Notes under the pieces: generated by a model
Databases searched by the model: none
What the model was told of the DNA's origin: nothing
Seen by the model: only the letters and a program-made list of their open reading frames with translations
Assembly (NCBI GenBank): GCA_009103225.1
Contig: RHPI01000810.1
Coordinates: 1,137,178 to 1,187,852 of the forward strand
Origin: Chlorokybus atmophyticus
Taxonomy: Eukaryota > Streptophyta > Chlorokybophyceae > Chlorokybales > Chlorokybaceae
DNA: 50,675 nt
Direction: 5' to 3'
Program-made: the position numbers and the translations under genes
Shown here: piece by piece, positions 22,900 through 31,000 of the stretch
How the letters are laid out: the number at the start of each line of letters is the position of its first letter
Numbering within the stretch: the stretch's first letter is position 1

Positions 22900-23948
22900 T
22901 CATGCACGCAACTTAAATCTCTCTGAACACCGAATCTCCGCAGCCAGTAGCATATCTGTCAAGGTAGCACCCAACTCATTTTAATCGTTGAAAAATCTTG
23001 TTGGCAGCCTGCGTGTACAGAAGTCTAGAGTCAGGCTCTTGCATACCACAGCAGCTTGAGTAAGCTGGAGGCGCAAGCGCTCGGACTTGGCATTTGCAGG
23101 GCTTCAAAACACCACTTACGCATTTGTCGATGCAATGCCAGTAGTCAAAGTACTGCCCTGTGCAGTGCTTTTCACCCTTCTCATCCTTCTCTGCTCTCTC
23201 AACACAGGCCTGTCAAGATGATATGATATGCTTCACGCATGCCTCGTACAGATGTCAAATTGCATTCACTGCATGCAGACTGCTTGTGAATGTGTTATCA
23301 GCCAACACAACCACTTGTGCGGCATTCAAATTGTTGATAGCCATGATCAGTTGCCAAAAAGACTAACAACTGCCACAATGTACGATTACAACACACAAGG
23401 CAAAAATGCTGATTGGGGACAGTGTGGCATTTACTACTACAATGTGCATTGACAGCGCTCCAATGATGTTTGGGGAAAAACGATGGCGATGCATCCAAAA
23501 CTACCAAACTTTGTTGTAGCACGATTGTCGTTAGCCGAGAGAAAAGGTGACTGTGTTACCTGATAGTTTAGTAGTTGCTTAACACATTGCGGCTTGCAGT
23601 TCTCCTCAAGCTCCGGCTTGGCATCAACGGGCTCCTCTTCTGTGTCCGCCCTGACCATACAACCACGACTAATGACTACAGTAGGTGGAGGCAGCTATAC
23701 CAATAGACACTTAGACGCAGAAAGGCGCAAACACGCAGCAATACACAAATCATGCCAGGCATGTGGCAAGTTGACGCACAACATCTCCTGATCAGCAACA
23801 AATTCACCGGCCCAAGAAACAACCACACTATGAAAAGCTTACATGCTTGAGTAAGACGTCCAATACAGCAGCAACGAGCCCGCAAGCACCACGCGGCGGC
23901 CACAGCGCCCAGCAAAGCCGCCCTTGGCTCAATGCAGCTGTTTTGCAT
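22900..23948 (-). CDS. QCR6: Cytochrome bc1 complex hinge subunit (QCR6/UQCRH)
   Basis: Exons 23948-23843, 23675-23560, 23209-23120 and 23010-22900 give 140 residues. The hinge domain is plain: EEEPVDAKPELEENCKP, QCVKQLLNYQ, ACVERAEKDEKG, KHCTGQYFDYWHCIDKC and AANKIFQRLK. The paired cysteines of the helical hairpin are all present. The protein is the acidic subunit of respiratory complex III that helps cytochrome c docking. The first exon reads as an Arg/Ala-rich, acid-poor leader (MQNSCIEPRAALLGAVAAAW...) joined via a strong pyrimidine-rich acceptor, which suits a mitochondrial presequence. If it is untranslated, an in-frame ATG at 23658 gives a 99-residue protein. The family normally stops right after KLK; here the frame runs 26 residues further to a TGA at 22900 because of a run of six T/A bases. 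Confidence 0.9.
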
Positions 23949-24203
23949 TAGGGCTCGCATTAGGGTTTTGCTCCTCGATATCAAGCCTGATGATGCCGAT
24001 ATCGATAGCTAGACAATTGCCCGGCTGCGCCAGCTGCAATCTTTGCAGCGCGCGACGCTAGCTGTGGCTGCTGATAGAACTTTCCACTTTCACACAATGC
24101 TCTTCACTCAGGCTTAGCGGCGGAGCTGCGACGTGGCGCATTCTGGGAGCGGGGGCGGCGGCGGGGGCGGCAGCCGAGGCCCCCAAGACGCTGTGAGGGC
24201 AGC
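23949..24203. promoter_or_regulatory. Divergent promoter of QCR6 and NDUFA13, with telo-box
   Basis: These 255 bases separate the start codons of two respiratory-chain genes. A telo-box (TTAGGGTTTT, 23960-23969; AAAACCCTAA on the QCR6 strand) sits beside a second TTAGGG at 23948-23953, which overlaps the QCR6 start codon. In land plants telo-boxes mark promoters of growth-related and organelle-biogenesis genes; the role here is inferred. The right half is GGC-rich and is probably the NDUFA13 5' UTR. Transcription starts are unknown. Confidence 0.55.
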
Positions 24204-25383
24204 ATGACGGAGGCGGCTTTGCGCGGGGGCAAGAACTTGCGATCTGTCAAGGAGCTGCCCATACTGCAGGATGGCCCGCCGCCTGGTGGATTTCCTGCTG
24301 TGAAGTACGGGCGCTCTATCCCAAACAAAGGTTTGTTAGCGTGCATATTTGTTTTAGAGCTACACGTTAACCTCCTGCTGTAATTGTAGCAAGCAGAAGG
24401 TTTTCATAGGCTTCCGTTTCAGTGCGAGTCATGTGCTGCTGTGGCTTAAGTGCTGGCATGTAATGCACAGTGCTCAGTATATTGCATGCATTGGGTGGGT
24501 GACTACTAAGTTAATGACACTCCCTTGTTGGCCATTACATTTGTTGAACTACGAGAAAGTTTTGTTTCGCGCTTATGGCTGCTCGTAGACTTGCTGCAGA
24601 TCTCAGGGCACTTGGTCCATCCCAAAGTATTGACCGTACTCATCTATAGTATTGACCATACTTATATACTTTGTGTACATCATCCCAGGCCCGCACGGTG
24701 TGACGTTATTCACTGCAACTGCCATCCTGATGGGCTACGGACTGTACCGCGTTGGTTTATGCAACCGGGAACGCAGGTTTGTCTGCTTGTCTGTTTGCTG
24801 GTCTGTCTGCTTGTCTAGTTATCTGTTTGTGTCGTGTTCTGATAGTGTTGAAGTATGCCCTTGTCATCACGTGTTACACTATCAGCATGCGCTATCGCAG
24901 GGCTTTGCAGCAGGAAAAGCTCGCAGCTCGCGTGTCTATCATGCCCTATCTACAGGCGGAGGAAGATGCCAGGTCAGAGTGCACACGATTTGGGAAGTAT
25001 GTTGAAGTAGCTAGCAGGGAGGTCCACTACTAAAACATAGATGTACACAACTATGTGCATATACACTACCTACTTATCTACCTATCTAGTACCTAGCACC
25101 CTGTATGGCTACCAAGCTAGCAATTGGTGCGGTTCTCTCAGTTCTCTTTTTTGTTGAATGCTAGGCCATAACACTGCTAGTGCTGGCCCCTCAATAATCA
25201 TCATTTGGAGTCGATTAGTGTGTAGATGGAGGGTGGTTTGTGCGCAGGTATGTTGAGAAGAGGAAAAGGCAGATTGAGCTGGAAGCGGAGATCATGAGGA
25301 ATGTTCCTGGCTGGAAAGTTGGTGAAAACGTGTACAAGACAAGGAGCTGGATGCCGCCAGCATCGTTCCCTACTGTTGTGTAA
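24204..25383 (+). CDS. NDUFA13: NADH:ubiquinone oxidoreductase subunit NDUFA13 (GRIM-19)
   Basis: Four exons, 24204-24330, 24689-24776, 24886-24972 and 25248-25383, phases 1/2/2, give 145 residues. Motifs in order are VKELPILQDGPPPGGFPAVKYGR, a single membrane span (about 45-62, GVTLFTATAILMGYGLYRVG), the Arg/Glu-rich helix RRALQQEKLAARVSIMPYLQAEEDAR, then YVEKRKRQIELEAEIMRNV, VPGWKVGENVY and WMPPASF. This is the GRIM-19/B16.6 accessory subunit of mitochondrial complex I, anchored in the inner membrane with the C-terminal helix along the membrane arm. The length equals that of plant homologues (about 143). It is head-to-head with QCR6, another respiratory subunit, so shared control is plausible. 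Confidence 0.95.
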
Positions 25384-26189
25384 CTCTATTACTGTGCAAG
25401 CTGTTGTACTTGCTCGCATTTGCACTGTGAAAGCTGCGCAATTTGCATTGATTCGTTGGTGGTGGATTCAGCATGCTCATGTGCTGACATGACCGCAACT
25501 ATTTATGGGTGCAGTTGGCCAGGCCGACATTGCTGTGTGCGGCATATGGCTGCTCTGCGTACACTGGTTATTGTGGGTGGGCGGGTGGGTGTGGAGCATA
25601 CATTAATGCCTCGCACACTGGTGTTTGTTGTGGTGTTTGTGCTTGCTACGTGCTGAATCTAGGGCCCTTGGCCCCTGAATCAGTACAGCTGACTTAGCAG
25701 GGCTTGCGCTAGTCCATGCGTTGGTGCCATGGTGGACCGCATGTCACATATGACACGGGCACTCGCATGAGACTGCGCACAATAGCCGTGGTGCAGGCAA
25801 CAAGAACCGCCGTAGTTGCATACATGCATGATCAATATGGGGGCAATAGGCGCAAGGTAGGGTAGAGTTAGCCAGGTGGTCGCGCATGCGGCATGCAGGT
25901 GCGTGTGGTTGGTTGCATGTGGTTCGTGGTTGGCAAATCTTTCTCTCTATATATTATATCAAACGGTCACAAGGTCCTAGTGTCAAAGCCATCATGCCAA
26001 CACAACAAGGCAAATCCCAAACAATCACAACGCGAAGACACATCATCATACAACTATGCACGCTAGCGTGCATTAGAAGGCTTAGCGTGCATTAGTAGGC
26101 CTCTTGCCAAGAGCGCTGCCACATCAGACAGGGTCATCATAGGAGCAGATTATGATGGCGGCCAACCTGGAGCTGCACGCATGGCCGTC
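25384..26189. other. Intergenic, no gene seen
   Basis: 3' flank of NDUFA13. GTGGGTGGGCGGGTGGG-type sequence lies at about 25574-25590. No domain or repeat family is recognised until the retroelement relic begins. Confidence 0.5.
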
Positions 26190-26690
26190 GTCATTCTCTC
26201 CAATAGAGCCGATACTGCCGAGTGAGATGAGGGGGAGGCGGGTGGACTTGGTGGCCTCCGAACCCGGTCGAGATACGCGCATGCTCTTGGATGTCACGAT
26301 CACCGCATGCGGCGAGCAATAGGGAGGCGCAGCGAAGGCGGCGGAGCAGGCGAAGCGGCGGAAATACCACGATCACCCCGCCGCCGACACATTCCATCCC
26401 CTCGCCGCTGAGACGCAGGGCACCCTGGGCCAGAGTTTTCACGACGTCATCGACACATGCGCTAGAAGGGCACTGGCTGCACGTGACCTGCCATTGAGCA
26501 GGCTGTCGGGCTACTTGGCTCTGTACCGGCAGCGCGTGTCATGCACGCTGCAGCGTGCCCAGGGCATCACCATCCTGGAGTGGGGGGCGGCAGTCGTAGC
26601 GGCAGTACCAGGCTGGGGTCCGGTCCAGACGGCGGCGCAAACGGCGGAAGCGGACGCTGTGCTGGCGGTAGTGTAGTTGTGTAGGCGTGC
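26190..26690 (+). mobile_element. RLE retroelement relic, copy 4 (best-preserved endonuclease domain)
   Basis: A nearly continuous frame reads RRVDLVASEPGRDTRMLLD then VTI, an in-frame TAG at about 26320, then AEQAKRRKYHDHPAADTFHP, LAAETQGTLGQSFHDVIDTC, YRQRVSCTLQRAQGITIL, VPGWGP and a tail ending AVLAVV. The D...D-x-K-x-x-K-Y spacing is that of the restriction-like PD-(D/E)XK endonuclease at the C-terminus of R2/CRE/NeSL-type non-LTR elements. The reverse transcriptase is not present upstream, so this is a 5'-truncated copy, as expected for target-primed insertion. The single stop suggests it is the youngest copy in the window. Confidence 0.65.
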
Positions 26691-27014
26691 TTGCATGCTG
26701 CTGGCATGCGTGTGAGTATGCTTGTGCAGTGATAGGCAGGGATGACAATACGTAGCTTGGGGTGACGATGTTGCATACTAATGTATCGTAATAGAGCCAC
26801 GCCCTGAGCTCGCCGTAGTGCACCAACAATCCGCTGCATGTACATGGACACGAACCCGAACATGCGTGTCGTATGCAACCCGCAATGCTGGACTACACGG
26901 CACGTACAGTCTCAGTAATGAGCTCATGGAAAGAACCACTCAGGGTGCCGAACGTCTCCACTGCCAAAGGAACGAACTTGTATCCCGCTGCGTGGTCACC
27001 GTACTTCCACTTTG

Positions 27015-27345
27015 TCAACTCCGCGCGCTCCTCCGAGGAGTTGAGTTGAGTTGAGTTGAGTTGAGTCCTCCTAGCTGAGCGCTACGTATACATGTGGTAA
27101 CGGTGGTGTTCAGTAGTAGGCGTCGCTCGTGGCCTAGCTTCAAAGCTAGGTCCACTCGGCGTCCCTGCACCACTCCAGCTAGGATCGGCATGAAACCAGA
27201 GCGTCTCTGCACCAAGTACCCCGCCTCCCGTAAAATATGATACACCTCGTCACGCAAGGCATCGTGCGTATCGCTGAGGAATAAACGAGCAAGCGTCTCA
27301 TGAACAACTTTAACAACTGCGCGCCCTGCCATCTTCCACAAGTGG
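27015..27345 (-). mobile_element. RLE retroelement relic, copy 5
   Basis: The minus-strand frame reads HETLARLFLSDTHDALRDEV, then YHILREAGYLVQRRSGFMP, then VVQGRRVDLALKLGHERRL and LLNTTVTT. It matches the RDEMYALLTEAGL and VDLVASE...LLMDVTV blocks of copy 1 and adds the residues just upstream. It breaks off at a (TTGAG)5 tandem repeat at 27041-27065. Confidence 0.55.
27041..27065. repeat. (TTGAG)5 tandem repeat
   Basis: Five exact copies of TTGAG at the point where retroelement copy 5 loses homology. Confidence 0.9.
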
Positions 27346-27394
27346 CAGGCTTAAGTGAAGCTTCAACGTCGTTTAACACCCACGCCGTAGTTGC

Positions 27395-27549
27395 AGCAAA
27401 CGCTGTGAGAAGTGTGGTAGCGCCGATGACGACTGAATATGGTGTTGTATGATTGGTGCAACAGCGGCATGCACTGCTATTGCATGGACCCTCCTTTGCA
27501 AAAAGTTCCTGTCAAGGACTACCGATGCGACGACTGCCGCATCTACGGC
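27395..27549 (+). pseudogene. PHD-finger fragment, frameshifted
   Basis: Two frames together spell a PHD zinc finger. One reads KRCEKCGSADDD and then TGA. The next reads MVLYDWCNSGMHCYCMDPPL, then QKVPVKDYRCDDC and a TGA. The order Cys-x2-Cys, W/C-N-S-G-M-H, Cys-x-D-P-P-L, Cys-x2-Cys is that of PHD domains that read histone H3 tails. The third cysteine is replaced (YDWC rather than LCDxC). A frameshift between the halves and the nearby stops make it a relic or a mis-assembled exon. The parent (host gene or retroelement ORF) is unknown. Confidence 0.5.
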
Positions 27550-27559
27550 CTGCCTCAAA

Positions 27560-28745
27560 CTCACACACGCTGAGGCCCGCAGCAGGGACTTCTTTAGTCC
27601 TCAGAGGGGTAGCTTGTTGACTGCTCTTACGCTGATCGTATGGGCGTGTGTTCTGTTACTCTATTGTTCAAGTTACACCATACTGTTGATATGTGTTACG
27701 CTCCTCAGCTGGGAGGTATCCTTTCTCGTTAACCATGTCGTCCCACCACAGCTGCGACATCTTATCGCCGGTTTGGCATCATCAAACAGTGCTACCATCA
27801 AGCAGCTCGATGCATTGCCGCACGCGACCTCCCGCAGCCCGACAGCTGTCTTGCCAACCGTCCAGGAGGGCTCAAGCTTCTCGGCTATGCTAGTATCCAG
27901 TCCACACCTCGGGCTACTAGCATAGCAGTACTTGTTTCTCATTATCTCTGACTCTGGCCACCCCGTATGCTGGCACACCAAAGTCCAAGGCCGCAACAAC
28001 ATGCCCTGCAATCAAGTGACAGCACTCACCAGTTACAAGTGTGTGTCACGGCCAGACAGGCCACATCCTATAATAAGGTCGAAGCAGACACGTTAAATGG
28101 ACACAAAGCGCATGCAGCTCGCCGCCAGTGCAAGCATTGCGGAAGCCCGTGAAGAAGTCAGTCTCACCCGTGCGATTAATATGCAAGGCAATAGACATGC
28201 GTTGCATGGGCTTAGAGTTATAAGCTCGCAATTTGCAACGCTCTGCAGGTCAAGCTACCCGCGACAAACCCATAGTTGGAACTGTCACAGTTTCAATTAC
28301 AACGGTTGCAGCAACTCTAGTACTAGCGATATCTGGAGAAGATCCTTGTAACACGATCATAATCACCTTACTTGGTGGTGGGTGGGGCCACAAGCAATGC
28401 AGGCGACAGAGCAGAAGCCACCAGTTGTATAGTAGTGTGCGCCGTGTTTGCCATGCACTTTGGGGGCGGCGGTGGCAGGGCAGTCAGCGCTGTCGCCGTC
28501 GCTACCAATGCTGAGGGCGCTGCTGCTGCTGCGCAGGAGGCATCACGCTCACGCCGCAGCTCGCAGGTACATGAAGCACGACATCAACCCATCTTGGTGC
28601 TTACGCACAACAGCAACAGCCTGAGCCTCCAGCCAAATTGTGGTTGTAGGCATAGTGTCAACATCCAATGCAAGCTGCAAATTCCTGAGCTGAAAGCAAG
28701 TAAGAAGTAGGGAAGCCAGTCTAGCCACATCAAACTACCATGCTG
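27560..28745. other. Intergenic; includes a repeat shared with 34.9-35.2 kb
   Basis: A plus-strand frame at 27449-27925 has two hydrophobic stretches but no recognised family. The 28380-28640 part is homologous to 34900-35195 on the same strand. I could not build a gene model here. Confidence 0.4.
28380..28640 (+). repeat. Dispersed duplication, copy A
   Basis: It shares blocks with 34900-35195, including GGGCAGTCAGCGCTGTCGC, TCACGCTCACGCCGCAGCTC and ACAACAGCAACAGC. In one frame both copies encode a Gly-rich then Ala/Val-rich hydrophobic stretch followed by SRSRRSSQV, with a GT right after the shared CGCAG. Confidence 0.65.
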
Positions 28746-29944
28746 TTAGGCCTGAGCCCTCTCGGCTCTTGAGTATGCCGCAAGTAGATCAGGAGTGACC
28801 ATGCTTATATCTATATATGGCTTTTGCAGCCCCTCAGTTTCTTTGCGTATGGCTTGAATGTGTGCTTCAATCCGGCTCTTGTACTGAGCTTGGAGAGCTC
28901 TGCATCGAGAGAGCTCGTGCTCTTTGTGCTTGCACTTGGTTTCCAACTCATTGCTCTTGTGCATGATCTGGTTGCGGAGCTGCGTAATCTTGTTGGCATG
29001 CTTGATGCGTGAAGTGCTTAAGGCGTACAGCGTTGCTCCCACTTTGCCCCAACCAAGTAGGAGTGAGCCGGAGCGCACTGCAGCCCACGCCGTTGTGCCC
29101 GCGTACCCGCTCTTCCTTCTGTCCACATAGTCCCCATCATCACGATACGTGATGCTAACGCGGTACCCGGTCAATTGCAATGGGGTGTTGCACTTGAGTG
29201 ACATGCTGCCTCCCAACAGGAACTCTGTGCGGGGGCCGTCGCTGCCTGCCACCACCACTTCATCCGTGTCTACCGCTGCCAGCTGCGCTTTGTGGGCCTG
29301 TGAGATTAAGTGATCAGGACTCTCCCTTGACGTGCTTTATAGCTGAGGCCTTGCTGTCACATACATATACACCCCCTCGTGCATGCACGCAGCCACACAC
29401 ATGCACACATGGCCGCTAACCGCTATCGTCGCTGCCTTATCCACAATATCCTTGTCCAAGCGAATTATGTCTTCTGACATTCTCTGCTCCTCCGATGAAG
29501 AGTAGAGTTGAGTATGCTCAGCTTCAGATTGTCCATCTGCATCTTGAGCTCGACTACCTGCAGAGCATAGGGCAAGCAAGTCATGCGCAGCAACAATATG
29601 CAATTGCCTTGTTCGTTCCACTCACCTTCTTCTTGTCCGCCACCAGCATTGCAGCAGTCTTGGGAAAGCGCAAGTTGCCAACATTAATGGGCTCTCTTTC
29701 CCGGATCAGGTCCAACAGGTTCCTCCGTCGTTCACGCGCTTTGTCCCAGTGTTCCAACGCGTAGGGGTCAGGCAAGCTGTCCATGTCTATGATGGGCGGG
29801 GCGACGTCAACATTGAGCATGCGTGCCACGGCTCTGGCGAGCTGCTGGTCATTCTTTTCTCGCTCTTTCATGCGTTGCTGTGCAACCTGCAAGTGCAAGC
29901 AACAAAGAGCTTAGAAATTCGTTAAAGGGATCCGGGTCTGACAG

Positions 29945-30029
<85 letters not shown>

Positions 30030-30032
30030 ACN
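29945..30032. repeat. 85-base poly-C run ending near an unresolved base
   Basis: An uninterrupted C run at 29945-30029 is followed by A, C and an n at 30032. It falls in or next to an exon end of the GTPase gene. The true length and neighbouring bases are doubtful, as such runs are poorly read and assembled. Confidence 0.9.
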
Positions 30033-30297
30033 ATAATCATGTTGCGCTCCCTGAGGTCTTTACTGAACATTTAGGTCCACAGCTGCAGCTCCTCCGTCGC
30101 CCTGCCTTCCATAAGCCTGGTCTCGTCCGTTAGCACAAGCACAGCACCTATCTGCTCCGCCTGCAGACTCGAGTGTTTATTGTGCGTGCCAGTGCAAAGC
30201 ACACGATGCAAACATGGCCAAGGGTAGTGCTCACCTTTTGCAAGGTTTTCAGCAGCTGCTGCATGTTCTTCAAGTTGTTGCTCATGCTTGCCTCCAG

Positions 30298-30376
30298 TGT
30301 CACAACCCACTCGACCACAAAAGACTTGGTGCTTTTATGGTCGATTTGTGGTAATTTAATGTACCTTCCCGTTACA
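30298..30376 (-). repeat. TRIM-like LTR 3 (79 bp)
   Basis: 3' LTR, identical to LTR 2, ending GTGACA directly against the CTGGA target duplication. Confidence 0.8.
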
Positions 30377-30464
30377 TTCCCCCCCACTTAAGAACGCTGA
30401 CGTCCTCGGCAGCTGGCGCTCTCATCAGCTGGGGAATTTTCTTCCCAGGGGTCTCCGATACCAA

Positions 30465-30543
30465 TGTCACAACCCACTCGACCACAAAAGACTTGGTGCT
30501 TTTATGGTCGATTTGTGGTAATTTAATGTACCTTCCCGTTACA
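30465..30543 (-). repeat. TRIM-like LTR 2 (79 bp)
   Basis: Middle LTR, identical to LTR 3. It is preceded by a GTGGGGGGGAA polypurine tract and followed by TTGGTATCGGAGAC. Confidence 0.8.
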
Positions 30544-30921
30544 TTCCCCCCCACTTAAGAACGCTGACGTCCTCGGCAGCTGGCGCCCATCAGCTGGGGA
30601 ATCTTCCCAGGGGTCTGATTTAGGGTCGGTCACCGGCCCCACCATCCAAGGACCGGCCAATTTAGGCCCATACCGGTCAGCGCGCGCATAGCCCGCCGCT
30701 GCCGGCCCCACAGGTCGCGTCGCCGCGATAGGCAGGTCGCGCCCTGCCGCGCCGACTGAACTGGTCAGTTCGGCGCTACTGCCAGTAGGCAAGTCGCGAC
30801 CCATCGATGATGGCACTCATAAAGTGACCATTTACGATGTTATTGGATCGAGAAACAACGACCGCGGAACGTTCGTGTGCAAGGCAGGAATCGAACCCGG
30901 GTCTCAAGCTCCGATGACCAA

Positions 30922-31000
30922 TGTCACAGCCCACTCGACCACAAAAGACTTGGTACTTTTATGGTCGATTTGTGGTAATGTGATGTACCTTCCCGTTACA
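30922..31000 (-). repeat. TRIM-like LTR 1 (79 bp)
   Basis: 5' LTR of the miniature element. It carries CATAAAAG, a possible TATA element, and TGGTCGAGTGG, which fits a pol III A-box, close to its 3' end. It differs from LTRs 2 and 3 at four positions. Confidence 0.8.

Larger units (their letters stand above)
30298..31000 (-). mobile_element. TRIM-like miniature LTR retroelement inside a coding exon
   Basis: The 703-bp insertion is flanked by TCCAG at 30293-30297 and 31001-31005, a 5-bp target duplication. Three 79-bp direct repeats begin TGTAAC and end GTGACA on the minus strand (TG...CA ends). Directly after the first two LTRs come TTGGTCATCGGAGC and TTGGTATCGGAGAC, close to the plant initiator-Met-tRNA primer site TGGTATCAGAG. 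Directly before the second and third LTRs is GTGGGGGGGAA, a polypurine tract. Internal segments are 378 and 88 bp with no gag or pol, so the element is non-autonomous, as in TRIM/SMART elements. LTRs 2 and 3 are identical and LTR 1 differs at 4 sites. It splits the GTPase reading frame right after the G3 motif. Confidence 0.82.

Noticed and set aside
30870-30960. A genuine tRNA gene
   Set aside because: A- and B-boxes are present, but no acceptor stem or anticodon arm folds, and the sequence spans an LTR/primer-site junction.
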